Shown: positions 10,567-24,170 of the stretch, piece by piece
Numbering within the stretch: position 1 is the first letter of the stretch
Layout of the letters: each line of letters starts with the position of its first letter
From: Sweltsa coloradensis
Lineage: Eukaryota; Arthropoda; Insecta; Plecoptera; Chloroperlidae
Direction: 5' to 3'
Assembly: GCA_024449915.1 (NCBI GenBank)
Contig: JAMZAV010000359.1
Span: 310,001-374,000 of the forward strand
DNA length: 64,000 nt
The notes under the pieces: generated by a model
What the model was told of the DNA's origin: nothing
The model's database searches: none
The model's input: the letters and a program-made list of their open reading frames with translations, nothing else
Translations under genes and position numbers: made by a program

Positions 10567-13500
10567 ATGATCTGACATGACTGTGACAGTGACAGTGATC
10601 ATCTCAAGCTCACCTCCTCAACAACAAGACAATACAATACAACAATGCCTCGGGCTTCTCGCCTAGTGTGACCAGAGAACCACCGTGACCTTGTTCCGAA
10701 CCACTCACACGTCGCATTATTCTTTTAATTAAACGAAAGGGAGTCCGTTCTATCGTACATTTAATTACATTACCTGTTTGTTTTTTGCAGAAAAAATAAT
10801 AATAAAATAAAGCGACCGCAAAAAAAACATTTGGCCACTGAAAGTACTTTCTTCTTCTCTCGTCCACTTTCCTCTCTTGGTGAAAGTGGCCGGCTAGTTG
10901 TTTTCCCCCACCGCGCGGCGACTACCTCCCCTCCCCCCCTCATCTAGCTGGTAGATTACGCCGAGATTGTACCTGAAGAGCAGTGCGAAATGCACATGCA
11001 CTCCCCCCCCCCCAAGCTCGCTGCAATGAAAGTAAAAGCAGACAGCCGTGCACTTTCTCCGAGGATTCGCAGTACATCATAACACGACATCATATGCGAA
11101 AGTTACACAAAGTATTATCCTAGTTATATTCATTAAAATACAGTAATTATTTATGAGTTTCGGACTGAGGGAGTTGAACTCTGCTGGCTTGAAAAGTCTT
11201 CTCTCACGATTGTTATTTGAGAGGGAGGGTGTTTGTTCATTGCTTTTCTATTCGGATTCATTAATATTATGATGATCTTCGTGTAAGAGCGAAAACCCAT
11301 TGTGTTTTTATATTGAGGCAAGATTATATAGTACTGACTATTTTCTCGGGAAAAGTAGTATTTAAAATAAAATAAATTACGTATAATAATAACCTTGGAT
11401 ACTACATTACACTTAGTTTATATTGTATTATGTTTTAATGAAGCTGTCAAGATTGCGACACAATATTATTAATAATTAAAGTAATAATAACAAATCATGA
11501 ATGTAACATTACGGGCATCATTAAAAAATTTATATTTTTTATAATAATAAAATAAAATGTTCTTTACTTTTTTTATTGAACCGAATTTATTTATGAATTT
11601 CAAGTTTTGAACCCTAAAAATAGATTTATAAATCTAAATCACATCTTTGCTATTAGACGAAATCTGCAAATATCAACAAATTGCGCCAGTGTCGAAATAC
11701 GCGTAGGTGGTCTTCGATCTCATCAAAATGTCAAACACCTTTGTGTGTTCGCTTGCTTTGTATATTCCAGGCAAGACTTGTATCCTGAGAACATTTTAAT
11801 TAGATTTCTCGCTGTAAAGGTACAAGGAAAGGTAAATGACCTTTCAAAGGCTTTTTAGCGTCTTATTTGATCAATATTTTACAATAGGCTGTCAAGAAAA
11901 GCTCTTTGTTGTGAAGTATGAATCATCGTCTCTTTTAATTGCTCCCATTTATCACCCCCATCACATCAGCGTTGAGCGAGCGAAATATTGATGAAATTAC
12001 TCAATACAAATAATATTAGCAGACACTTGTTCCCTTTATTAACTATTAACTAAAAATTAAAGCCTATCCACAAATCGAAGAACCTGCCAACCGTTATACA
12101 CAAATTATAATTCCCACTGCACATACTCACACTCACACATATGTAATAAATTTTAAAACAGTCATTATTTCTAAAGAGTTTGTAAAATACTCATGAATAT
12201 AATATTAAAATCAATCTATATTGGTTATAAAACGTGAATTGCAAATTTCTTTGAATAGTACAAAACGGAAAAAATCAAAACTCTCTCATTAGTCTACATG
12301 TTATAAGTGCTCAAAACGCGATCATACAAGTTTCAAAACCCCCCCAAAATATTTTGTGTATTGAAAATGTTTCAATTTATATATTTTTAGTTTTCTCCCT
12401 TGTAAACCACTGAAGAAGATTGGTAATCGCTGGATTCTCCAGTTCGATCCCTTGAACCGTCAAAACAAACCTTGCTAATTTTACATAATTACTTGATAAA
12501 GGTAATTGCGTTCAAGTAATTGCCTTCAAACGTACGGGGAGTGATGAAATCCACCCCAGTATTCAGCCCGGTTCACAACGTAATTATCTCGTATGCCAAA
12601 CATACAGAAGACGTTTTCTGCACGGTAACAAGATCTGAAGTTAGACGGCGTGCCATTTCACACCTGCCCCCTCCTTGAAGAAACGCTGTTAATTATGGGG
12701 CGCTTTAGATGGGCAAAGGACTTTAATATTGGGCTTTACTTTCAAAGGCGGAAGACAAAACGGCGTTACGATGCTTGCTTGTTAGGGGTGGAGTAGGGTC
12801 ATTCACCCCTTGGCTTTAGGGCGTGAAATTGAAAGTACGACGTAAAATCAACCCCTTCCCATGTCGTAAATTAATCATTATTGATATTATGATTGGAAGA
12901 ATCAAAACGCTTGGGAATATAAATCCAAGAGAAATGGTGTGCAAATGTAATGCGTGTTGGGTTAATATCTTATTGGCAGACGATTGGATTTATCGTACAA
13001 GTATCATTGCATTCACAACTCATACGATTTATCTTATTGTCATTCACAATTAATGTTGAACTATGAAAGTGGGTGTGGTTCTCAGTGGCAGGCATGTTAT
13101 ATCAGGAATAAAATAAATACTAATAATAGCTACTATTATAATGTTGATTACAAACTATAAGAGCGAAAAGAAAACAAACAAGAAATACAAAAACTTACAG
13201 TTAATGTTCCTCGTGAAACTAACCTTGAGCCTGCTACATTTTCAAACAAATACGTGATATAATGTCATGGTGATCGGTATAATTATTTTTTTAACAGCAG
13301 TTACCTTTCCTTCTCTTTTGTTCAAAATTGAAAGAGGTTCTAAAATGAATATAAAAACTGTTATTCTAAATTGAAAGTGCATATATGCAATTATTACAAA
13401 GCTCCAAGTTTATTAAAAAATTTTAGGTTATACATTACTCAAAATAATTAAAAACCGGAATACAATGTTCCTATGACTAAAATCAGCCCTCTTCATAAGT

Positions 13501-14119
13501 TATTTTGGGTATTGTGTAGTCCTAGAAATTGTTATCATTAACCCCACCCTCTTTAAACAGTTTTCGTCATTTTAATATCGCCAACAAGTTGTTTATTTAT
13601 TTCAGTTTATTATACTAATATTAATTGAAAATGTGTTAATTATTAAATTTACAAGTACAGTTTTAACTATAGGTAGTTCTGCTAAAAGTAACTTATTCCG
13701 TAATCGTTATAAAGTGTTATGGCTGTGTAATGAAAACACCTTGTTAGTTGCTGAATGGATTTTAACGATATCCACAAAAAAGCCGTGAAAGAAACACAAC
13801 ATCCGTTGCCATTGGACTTGAGGAAGGTGTTGGTGGAAGGGAAGTTGTTCCAAGTTTCATAATAAGCTCGCCACGGAAAGCTTGATATTAATGAAACACT
13901 TAATAAGGTAAAACAAGACGCGAAGATCAAGTACCATTCTAAAGTAATATTTCCTACGATCTAGGATCGATAAATTACTGAGAAGTTAGCTTATAAATTA
14001 CGAAGGTGTGGTTGTCATACGGTGTAAGTTCACTTAAAAGACACTGCGCGTGTAATCTATAATCCCAGATTCCTAACTTACGTACGATTAGCAAATAAAA
14101 CTCCACTTGCGGAGTTTTC
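10567..14119. other. 3.5-kb non-coding stretch, no gene seen
   Basis: AT-rich with short C-rich runs at about 10905-11015. Frames up to 85 codons (for example 10610-10867 minus, 11607-11858 plus) show no known motif, membrane pattern or plausible splice context. No repeat shared with the rest of the window was recognised. Confidence 0.5.
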
Positions 14120-14690
14120 AAGGGGCTATCATTTTTCTACCACATTCTGTAGCATAAATAACTTAAATTAACGTTTAAAAAAGTCTTGTAACAGTGATTT
14201 AACGCGAAGTTATTAAGCTTTTTGATCCTGAAACGTAACGTTTTGCTGAATTTTTCAAATCGATTACTTGCGTATTTTTGTTTAGAGCATAACCAATTTA
14301 AAATATCACTTTTGAAAATTCTGTCTTGAAACTGTGCACAAATATACATTAAAACACGCAAAAATATGCGTCCTGAAATTACATCTATTCTTTAAAATTA
14401 TCATATGTTGACCAAACCGCATGCCTGAATTTTAAAAAAAGAAAACATACTGTAGTACAGAAAAGATATACGAGCACGTCAATAATGACCAATATTTTTT
14501 CTGACCAAAATCCTTCCAAGATCATCAATGTTATTCGAAGATGTTATGGGACCTATTTAAAGCTCGAAAATTAATAAGTTTGACAATTTTTTCCCCGTGT
14601 CATGGTAGACCCAATATGTTTTTTTGTTTCTCGTTAAATTCAAAACTAATCAAGTGTGAAAGATATATTTTAGTTCAGCGGGTGAATGTA
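14120..14690 (+). mobile_element. Interspersed repeat C, copy 1
   Basis: Shares many ordered blocks with 52297-52947: AGGGGCTAT near the start, TCTTGTAAC-GTGATTT, GTCTTGAAACTG-GCACAAAT, ACACGCAAAAATAT, GTCAATAATG-CCAATATT, GTTTGACAATTTTTT and AGCGGGTGAAT near the end. The copies differ by substitutions and indels, so this is an old dispersed element of roughly 0.6 kb. No coding is visible. A non-autonomous DNA transposon is possible because copy 2 has inverse ends. Confidence 0.65.
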
Positions 14691-15324
14691 ATCTTAGCGG
14701 TAACTCTGCATGCATGTCTGACGCTCAGGTTAGATAGTTGAGAGGTGCTCAGTTTCTGTGGTAACAAGATATTGCATAAAGTGTCAAAGGTCTAACAAAT
14801 ACGACATTAGGTGTTATCTTATAAACATACTTACATCTTCGGTAAACCTCATAATGGCGCTTCGCTCCTACCTAGATCATAAACGCAAACCACAAAGATG
14901 TGATGATCATTTAGAACTTGATTGAATATGACTATGTAATAGTATTTTCTCGTTACGTGTAGTGTTATATACAAATGTTCATGTAATCATATTAATTGAT
15001 GGATTACAATTATTCTTGGAAGTGTTTGCAAGAATGTAAAGAGATCTCACTATTATATTATGCTGGTGTTCGTGATATGAAATATTGGGGTATTTTCCAA
15101 TTCTGTGGTTAAAGAGAATTACGTTACTTTGGTTTCATAAATCGACGTCATAGAACAAGTTTGGTGATGGTAGGGGCTAAACATGACTAAAAATCGGTGA
15201 CATAGAAACGATTTTAGTTATTTTTAATTTTGTTCAATTTTTTAATTTATTCAAAGGTTATTCATATAATCAGAAGAATATTTCTAAACCTATATTTCTA
15301 ATGGTGTGCGAGAACACAATTCTC
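14691..15324. other. Non-coding stretch, nothing recognised
   Basis: AT-rich sequence between repeats C1 and E2. No gene or RNA seen. Confidence 0.4.
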
Positions 15325-15555
15325 GGGTAATGAAACAATATATTTTTGGGGGATGGTGGAGGTGCCGGTCCAGGATTTTTTTTAATTTAACCTATGTCCA
15401 AAATGCCTTCCAATGAAACAAAGACAATAGAAAATATAATTAGAGAAATTATTATATAAGATTCTTCGTAAGTATAACTCATTATTCATTAGAACATGCA
15501 GTATTATAACAGCCGCCATTTCCCTGCCCGACTTGACTCGACCCGACAGTCAAAA
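15325..15555 (-). repeat. Interspersed repeat E, copy 2 (inverted)
   Basis: The inverse complement of this stretch carries the motifs of 9194-9440 in the same order: TTTTGACTGTCGGGT, ACTGCATGT, TTTTCTATTG, CCTGGACCGGCACCTCCACC. Divergence is substantial. It lies about 160 bp upstream of family A element A2. Confidence 0.6.
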
Positions 15556-15715
15556 CCTAACAATACATTCTTGCATTCAGTTTTCTATTTTTCGCCAAAT
15601 AGGATTTAATAATTCAACAAAACTTGAGTATTTTAAAATACGTTTCGTTATGATCATACCCACACAAAATATTCCAAAGGCTTGTTACACCTCATATTTT
15701 ACAACTAATAACTAA

Positions 15716-16479
15716 TTGGATGAGCGTAGCGAGCGAAGCGAAGATTCCATTTCACTACACTGGAGAGAAAAATCCGGAATGTTTTGTTTTTTTTTCTTTC
15801 TTCCTTTCTGTATTTTTGTCTGTTTGTTAACACGATTCCGGCTAAACCGATACTCCGATTGCGATGAAATTTTATGGAGACCTTCGAATCTCTGAACTTA
15901 GAACTGCCACGTTTTTTGAGCGCAATCGGAAAATTATTTGTCATGAAAATCGCCATTTTACGAATTTTTTCAATTTTAAAATATTTCTTCGACTTATAAC
16001 ACCTACATGCTTTATTCGACCCTAATGATTTTTTCACAAAACCTTTATTTTATGAATTAAGATATTCGTGTGAAATTTGAGCGCAATCGAAAAATTATTT
16101 CTCATGAAAATCGAAATTTTACATGTTTTTTTTTTTTTTAAACAGTCTTTGACTTATAACTCCTACGTGCTTTATCCGATTGTTATGGTTTTTTCACAGA
16201 ACCATAATTTTATGAATTAAAATATTCCTGTGAAATTTGAGCGCAATCGAATAATTACTTGTTACGAAAATCGCAATTTTACGATTTTTTCCTTTTTTAA
16301 AATTACGATTCATAAAAAAAAAAAGTCAATTTTTTATTTAATTTAATTTAATTTAAAAAAATTATTCGACTTTGTAATAATTTTGTCACAGAACAACAGA
16401 AAATCCTCATAACACATGGCAGCTCAATGCACCAATTACGCTCATCCAACAACGCGGCGGGACTTAAGCGTTTTCCTAG
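15716..16479 (+). mobile_element. Family A Helitron/Helentron-like element (A2), intact
   Basis: A complete 764-bp copy. It begins TTGGATGAGCGTAGCGAGCG, and the 13-bp inverse TACGCTCATCCAA lies about 30 nt inside the other end. That end continues CAACGCGGCGGGACTTAAGC and stops at CTAG (16476-16479). AACGC and GCGTT can pair as a 3' hairpin. The body has diverged tandem units of about 150 bp (GACTTATAAC, TGCTTTATCCGATT, GAGCGCAATCGA). Flanks are A and T with no target duplication. No protein is encoded. Confidence 0.75.
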
Positions 16480-18909
16480 TTAATTGTAATAATTTTAAAT
16501 TTATCACTGTCGTACTAGAATATTAGTATGCAAATATGGTAATTGTATTTTTATTTCTATAATGTACTTTATTATTCATAAATCTATAACTGTCACTTTG
16601 TAATATTAAATACTTAAGTTTCATTTCCTACGCTCTTGCTTATAAGCTTACATTTCCCATTGCTGGTAGTGGTATAACGAAGCTGTCACGAGTTTCGCTG
16701 CTAATTACCTTACTAATGTCACCAATTATCTCGAAATGCGTTTCACGAGTGATAAAAAATTGTCAGTAATTATGTCATTTTTATTATATTACCAAGCTGT
16801 AAGGTGTTGATTGCACCATAAAATAATAACACTCATACTAAGCTTAATTGATTACTTCACATTCGCACACTTTCATTCCGCTCTTGTTTTAATTCGATGT
16901 GATTCGCAAAGGACATAATTTCTTTGTGCGTGTCAGAAGAAAAACAACTCGGCCATCTGGCAGTGCAAAAAATAGATTTTATTAGTCTGAATTTTGAAAC
17001 GAAATGCGAACTAGTTGTGTAAATTCAAAACGCATCGTTAAAAAACCAATTAACCGAATTCGTTTCAAGCTATTTCGAGTTTGGAAAACGATTGGGTGCC
17101 ACTTTCAGATTTAATGTCAATCTATTGGCAAGAACGACGCACTCACTCGCTTGGCGTTGTTAAGTTTATACGACTGGAAAGTTCCTCCGGGGAACGAAAT
17201 GATTGTATTTCACTTCTGGTCCGTGGTAATCTGTCCGTGGGTGATTTTGAGTTTACTCTCACTCATTAATGGACTGGGATTTGATAAGACTATCTTTATT
17301 TGTGCGAACAGAAATGTGACAACTTTCTCATTTTGATTTGATAATGGTAATTTCTTATTTTACGTAACATAAGGAAGTTTTCTGTGACACTAGTTGTGTT
17401 CAAAACTTTGATCTCACCTCTTACTTGACTTTTTGGTGACGAATAAACTTTGCTGTTGGCCTTTCAGCAATGTTATTTAAATAAGAATATGGTTGATATC
17501 GATTATTTCATACTAGGTTCTAATTCATACTAAATTCATCTTTATTTTAAACAATGCTGATCCATAATTTTTACAGTATGTTTTATATTAACTTTTATAA
17601 CAAAACAATTTAAATTGAAGTCTCATGAGTCATGACTGTCAATAATTGTTCCTACTTAATTTTTATAAAGTATACGTTTTTTATTGTATTTAACCTGACC
17701 TCTTGCATATATATTTTTACCATAACAGAAACAATTTACGTAGCACATCAAATTTTGAAGAACATTTGGTGATGTAGTAGCCATCTTGGATGTTTCAATA
17801 TCGCCATAATAATAACATATTATAAAATAAAGAGGTATCCACCCACCCACCACTTTGTGATGGTTTAACTCGTAACAACATCTCGTAATCACCACATTTC
17901 CGTGCAGTTCTACAACCAACCCCTCGTGATCATATCTTTCCGAGTAAAACACTTTCTCAGCATTCCAAGCTCCTTCAACAACACACACAACAACAACAAC
18001 AACAACAACACAACGATGACGTCACCAAACATGGCGACCTGTGAGAAGTAAGAATCAGATCGAAGATGCAAGATGCGCTTCCCTTGTCTCGTGGATCGGA
18101 TAATTTATACTAAATACTTGTACTAATGTATTCAGATTGAAGCAATGAATAATAATTCCTGCCATTGATGAATATTTTAATCTGTAAAACGTATTCGATG
18201 CCAAAGCTTATTGCTGTAAAACGATTCAATAATCATATTTATAGTACTATTAATATTAATAATGCAAATAATATAAACCGCGTGGTATCAATCGAGAACA
18301 GTTGTTGGCACGGTGTATACAACCATACAGTGACAGATCAACCGAGGGTACACATTTCTTGTAAAATGTGTTGATATAAGAAAATTTTAAATTCGTTTTC
18401 ATTTTTGTGCTTCGAATTTTTGTAATGGGGACAAACGAAAGCAAAGCTACGACCAATGCAAGATTATCAACTTTATTAGTTTGAAACTTGTTACGGTTCT
18501 CTCGAGGAATTCAGGTTTCGACGCAGAATGCAAAGGTTATAGTCTGGATCACTTGGAAGCTTTAGCGTAATATGTCCTATCGGGTTGTGGTTTGCAACAA
18601 AATATAACGTGAGAATGTGTGATTGTCACTATCAAAGCATATTTTCCGAATAGTGCTTACTTTTTTCAGTAACGGACAGTAAATTGCCAACACGCGGGTA
18701 ATTTGAAGTGATTTCCAAATCGTGTGTAGGAGACAGTTATTTAAAATCTTGAAATATGCTCTAATGGCGCATTGCGCTTATCCTTTATATACAACATCTT
18801 TTAAATTCCAATTTTTCGGTAAAACTTGGAGTTCGAAAAGTGATCCAGAATGTTGTGAAATTCGAATGGACTTTTTACATTTAAAAAAAATAGCTCCGTC
18901 TTGAGAATA
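16480..18909. other. 2.4-kb non-coding stretch
   Basis: AT-rich sequence. An (AAC)n run at about 17984-18011 is followed directly by a CRE-type palindrome TGACGTCA (18017-18024). Frames at 17081-17336 and 17656-17988 have no recognisable family and no evident splice structure. Confidence 0.45.
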
Positions 18910-18913
18910 TACA

Positions 18914-19098
18914 CTCACTCACTCCTTACTCACTCACTCCCTCACTCACTCACTCACTCACTCACTCACTCACTCACTCCTCACTCACTCACTCACTCAC
19001 TCACTCACTCACTCACTCACTCACTCACTCACTCACTCACTCACTCACTCACTCACTCACTCACTCACTCACTCACTCACTCACTCACACACACTCAC
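18914..19098. repeat. (CACT)n microsatellite, about 185 bp
   Basis: Almost pure 4-bp repeat with a few interruptions near its start and a CACACACA end. Read as protein it gives a repeated Leu-Thr-His-Ser frame, which is an artefact of the repeat and not a gene. Likely highly length-polymorphic. Confidence 0.95.
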
Positions 19099-20788
19099 TC
19101 CCGCACTCTGGGCTCGGCTATCTGTGTATATACATACATGGCCACCGCGCAACACAATGACTATTCAGTGTTGTCCATGTCTAACGGTAAAACGTAGAAC
19201 ATACCCGGACATGGCGACGATGATAAAAACAGTCCCACCGCCACCGCAACTCGGCTCACTTAATGCACCCGATGTGTAGCGTAGAGGTAGGCGGTGGTTA
19301 TCTCCGCTGATGACCACTGCTACTTAGTTGAAAGGATTGTTTCGTTAAACATGGACGGTACGTGATTGTGGCTGGTGATTATACGCTTCAAAACCTACAC
19401 TTAGCGCTATTGGAGTTCCTCAGGGCAACGTTCTAGGCCCACTCAGGTTTTATCAACTGCTTTTGTTTTCATTCATAACAAAAACAGACATTTTTTCTAC
19501 AGTCTGGTGTTTTTGTACTCTCCTCTAGAAATGCTTTTATTTTCTACGAGATTTTCCTTTCAAAAGAATTAATTCTGTATTATATTTTTTGTGTGCGTTA
19601 CGCGGCCTATTAAGTCAATGAATATTATAATTTAATTTAAATTACAATGCACACCATGTCTTCTTTCGAACCAGCGTGCAATGAATTTGATCCAAAACAA
19701 ACCGGAAGCAACCATTTTATATTTAATTGAAGTTTATTTTAAAATTTCTATCGAAAATAGAAAATGTAATAAAACTACTCACAGTATGAGTGTAATTAAT
19801 TACGCCAATGAAATCATTGCTATAATGTTGAACCCGTACTACATTGAATGCATGATACTTCTTGTGAATTATTCGCTAATTTATTTCGTAGAGTACGCTT
19901 TTATTGTGTGTAAATCATGTGTAGTTGTTACACACAACACAATTGATTTACATGAAACCGATATCTATTATATAACCTACTCTGCAAATACAGTGGTTTG
20001 CAAGTTAATCAACTAACCTTGATATTTATTGTAATTTTCATCATTTGAGGCAATAAAACCTTGGTAATAAGTAATTATTATAAATAATTCTGAATCAACG
20101 GCTCTTGTGTTCTATGTCTATAGTGACGTCGCATATCACATCTTTTCAGACAGATGCAGGACATTGAGTAGACGCCGAGTGCTTGAGCTTCATATCTCTA
20201 CAACACAATCTGTTTTGTGCTTGAATCTCAAGAAGATAAGCATAATTTAAATTATACGTTCTAATATATTGTAATTAATGTAATGTTTGTACATGTAGAC
20301 TAACATGCCACAATCAAAACATTCACCGCGTAAACTCATATCAGTCATCAGCTACACTACACAACAATCAGATAAACTTTTCGAAGACGTTTCTCTTATT
20401 TTATTTTTATTATTTTATACCATTCTTCATAAACCTTGTTCCATAAAATACATGATAAATCAATTCATATACATAAATTAAATCTATATCTTGTATAGCA
20501 AACGATAGAATAATATGGCTTTGATGGATGCTCGTACCTCACTGGGGCATTACACACCCTGAATACACTGACATACACTGAATGAAGACATGAGACATTT
20601 GAGTAAATGTATATTTGGATTAGCTACAATTAGATACCCCAGGGTATGACACTCGCTAATCTTACAAATCTGACTGATAATTTGAGTGGTAGTAGATTTA
20701 TGTTTTTTAAATCACGATGTAAAAGTCCATTAGTTCAACACCCTAGTGTGGCCAATACGATAGTGCGGCTCTTGTTATTTCTCGCCAA
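19099..20788. other. Non-coding stretch with one AT-rich open frame
   Basis: A frame at 19681-20016 (111 codons) is rich in Ile, Asn and Tyr, as chance frames in AT-rich DNA are, and has no recognised domain. About 19130-19420 is GC-richer. Nothing else can be supported. Confidence 0.45.
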
Positions 20789-20814
20789 CCCTAGCAAAAA
20801 AATCATTTGAAGAT

Positions 20815-21010
20815 CAATTAAAAAAATCAATTGACCTCAATTGGCCGACAACTAACTTTTGGAACACCAATTGACCAAATGATATCAATTGGTCAATTGG
20901 CAAGTATACCAATTGGCAAGTATACCACCAATTGACATCATTTGATACTTGCCAATTGACAGTGTTCCAAAAGTTAGTTGTCAGCCAATTGGTGGTCAAT
21001 TGATTTATTC
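20815..21010. repeat. CAATTG-rich inverted-repeat block (left)
   Basis: Dense in CAATTG and its neighbours. CAACTAACTTTTGGAACAC near the start pairs with TGTTCCAAAAGTTAGTTG near the end, so the block can fold into a stem of more than 150 nt. Similar CAATTG-rich sequence sits at the right end of the proposed element. Confidence 0.7.
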
Positions 21011-23183
21011 AATTGATATAGCCACTAGCAATTAACCATCAATTGACCTTCAACTAACATTCCAAAATGGCAAAACAAAACATGATCTATTGGTAGTCAT
21101 AGTCAATCAATTTTATACTGGGCAATAGCTCCCTTATATTATAAACCTATTTGTCCATGTGTTTGTCATAGGCCTATCTCACACTCACCTTGGGGGGGGG
21201 GTGGGGGGGCAGCACCTATAATATTGATGTACATAGGGACATGTCTACATGTTACCAATGTAGACGGGACGTGTTGTCGATGCAAGTCGTATCGTGCAGC
21301 GTGCTGTAATCGTGCCATGATGCACATCAAAACCTCTAAATCTCTCGCTAGATATTTTTGGAAATTTTGACGGTTGTATTTTGTAAAGGGATTTTTCAGA
21401 TTCATTTAAAATGTATTGACTGTGTCAAATCTAAAAATTTTCATTATTTTAGCTCCAAACACAATCAACAAAATAAACTGTTCAAATTTCATTTATTACA
21501 GATGTCAAAAATTATTATTGGTTAGTTTCCAAGAGCATTTTGAAAATGTTTATCTGCAAAAAGAACCAAAAACATAAAGATTTCGATTTGTCCTGCAAAT
21601 GTACAATAGTTAGGTATTTTCGTTTTCGCTCCAAACAAACATAGGTGGCCTAGGGGCCTAATGTAAAATATGTGTAGGCTTACAGTTTAGAAAAAAAATG
21701 TTGGGACATTTTAAAAATTTTGTTGTTGGCCTAAATAAGATATTAAAAGGTAGGGCCGGTCATATAATATTTATTTCAAGTGTACCTTAGCCGAATCATA
21801 TAAAGTAAATGTTTGTTAATCCTAAATTTCCCAGAATTATTTGAATCCTATCATGTTTTGGTTAAATTGTCAAATTTCTATAAAATGAGAGTAGCAAAAA
21901 GGTGCTGGAAAGTGAAAAGCAAATATTTCTGGGAAATTGAGTCAGGTACCTAGGCCTACTGACTACTGAGTAGACCTACATTTATGCCTACCTATAGGCC
22001 TAGTTAATAGTTGGGCTCCAATGCTCCATCTTACCAACCGTGATCGTATCAGGCCAATGCAGGCTAAAAGAGTATGTGGAGTGCAACAAAGAAATCTCAG
22101 AACTTTGCAAGGTAACCAGGCACACCCTGAAGCCACAAGCATAGACCTACATAGCAGCATAAAAAATGGTTAATAATCAATGTTAGTGCAGTTAGCCTGA
22201 AATAAGGCACGGGATAAGGAACCAGTACTTTTAAGTCTATTAAATGATTTAAATTTAAATACCATGGATGGTAATTGATCAATAATCACTGACCTACTAT
22301 CCCTTCACAACCCAATGCTTATTATTTGTCTAACAATTTCTTAAAATTAGGTAGCCTACCTAGGCCTAGGGCTACTAACGGTGTCAAGACCAATTTCATT
22401 CATAGTCAAATTAATATAATATGCATGCCTATTATTTCAATTGAGCTCTCAGCTGGGCTACTAAGCAAAAAAGAAAAAAATTGGAGCTATTGAGCTAATA
22501 AATAATAAGTAGGCCTACGATAGCCTACCTAACCTAAGTTAGGTTGATGTAGACACAAACATTTAGGCCTACCGCTTGTAATTAACTTTTAGGCCTACAT
22601 TAACTGATTAAAATGTTGAACTCATTTCATTAGAATCTCTTATTTTATTATTCACGTCATACAATGTTACACAACGCAGAGTAGTCGATTGCAGATTTTT
22701 TTAGAATCATATAAATTTGAGAATTTGTAAGATTGCTAGTATTTTGTGACTTTTGCGTAGCCTGGTAGACAATAACTTCACAGTGTAACTGGTAGGCCTA
22801 TAGCATACACTGCCACTGATTGTAATCCCTCACTATATGAAGACTTTGCAAGTAACAGGTAGGCCTACCGGTACTTGAAAGTTTGGAATGTGACACCCAT
22901 CCATGGAAATTAATCTGCAAACAATCACATCCTAATTTCAGAATTATGAAATATACACAATTAATAACTGTAGGCCAAGGAAGGACAGGTAGGTAGGGTA
23001 AACAGCACCTAAATAATAAGCATAGGGTCTATCCTGTGGGACTACTACAAATTAGGCCTACAGCGTTAAGAGCTAGAAAATAAATTTTACCAGAAATCAA
23101 CCAGTCGTGGTTGCCAACACATTTAAAATAGGCCTGCCTAACAATTTTGCACTTACGATTGGACTTAACCGAGCCAGCCGGCT

Positions 23184-23560
23184 TTAAGGCCGATGCACAA
23201 TTGCTTGTGAAGCAAATCGACGGGAATAATTCAAATACGTAATAAGTTTTAATTATAGTCCTATTTGGTTATTTTGTTATTCCGCATATTTGTATTAATT
23301 TATTTCGCATATTACACGCGTAAACCATCAATCAGCTGATAAAATAGTGTCGAGACGTGCACATCTTCATTCTGATTGGTTCCAGTAACGTACGGAACGG
23401 GAACGTTAAAGAATGTTAAAACTTGGTGATGTTCCCGTTGACGTTGCCGGGATACGGTAACGACCGGCAACGGGAAGCTTTATTGTGCATCGTGTCGTAA
23501 GTTAACGTGTGATTCCTTTCTTCCCGTTATCGTTACCGGGCAATTGGCATCGGCCTTTAA
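23184..23560. mobile_element. MITE-like element with AAGGCCGATGC inverted ends
   Basis: Left end TTTAAGGCCGATGCACAATT and right end CAATTGGCATCGGCCTTTAA are near-perfect inverse copies. They are bordered by TTAA-like sequence (TTTA/TTAA), as for TTAA-specific transposons. The interior includes GTTCCCGTTGACGTTGCCGG and its partial inverse GACCGGCAACGGGAA. About 375 bp, non-coding. Confidence 0.6.
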
Positions 23561-23943
23561 TCTGCTTGCAGCTTTAGGCTACAAACTCAAACTAAAATAT
23601 TCTTAATAGGCCTATGGGCTATAAACACTAATAATGTTTCAGTTTCAGTTTATTAAGGAAAACAAACAACAATACCTAGTTACAGTTTTAAATACCTAGT
23701 TTTCACCATGTAGGGCCTGGTCCATTTCGATTTACACAAGTTCTTACAAATAGGCCTACGCTACGGGTACGGCCAATAAGTTATAGCCCTGATAGGCCTA
23801 GGTAAAGAAGAGGCAGACTTTTGCTGGGTTTAGATTAATAAAATGCAGGTTAGGTCACCATTCAGCTTTAACCTAGGCCTAGAAGGACCTAGGGCCCATG
23901 GACTAGGCCCTAGCCTAGCTAAACCAAAGGCTTGGAAGGAAGG

Positions 23944-24170
23944 CCGGTACTGGTTCGGTTGAGAGTGGCCAACTTTTCACCAGCACTCCACCGAGCCGTA
24001 CACTCACTTTAAGTAACCTTACAAAACCTTTAACGTCGCTATTTTAAACAAAAAAAACTTCAAAACCTTTAACGTCGCTATTTTAAACAAAAAACCTTCA
24101 AAACCTTAACACACACAACACAGTTTACAAGTGTTTAAAAGTTGGCCACTCTCAACCGAACCAGTTCCGG
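23944..24170. mobile_element. Fold-back MITE with 4-bp AAGG target duplication
   Basis: Ends CCGGTACTGGTTCGGTTGAG and CTCAACCGAACCAGTTCCGG are inverse copies, extending inwards through AGTGGCCAACTTTT for more than 30 bp. AAGG lies directly outside both ends (23940-23943 and 24171-24174). The interior carries a 39-bp tandem duplication (24022-24110, CAAAACCTTTAACGTCGCTA). Non-coding. Confidence 0.65.

Noticed and set aside
18901..19197. Repetitive Leu-Thr-His-Ser protein frame
   Set aside because: It is a direct translation of the CACT microsatellite.
19681..20016. 111-codon frame rich in Ile, Tyr and Asn
   Set aside because: Such residues follow from AT-rich DNA; there is no family resemblance or supporting signal.
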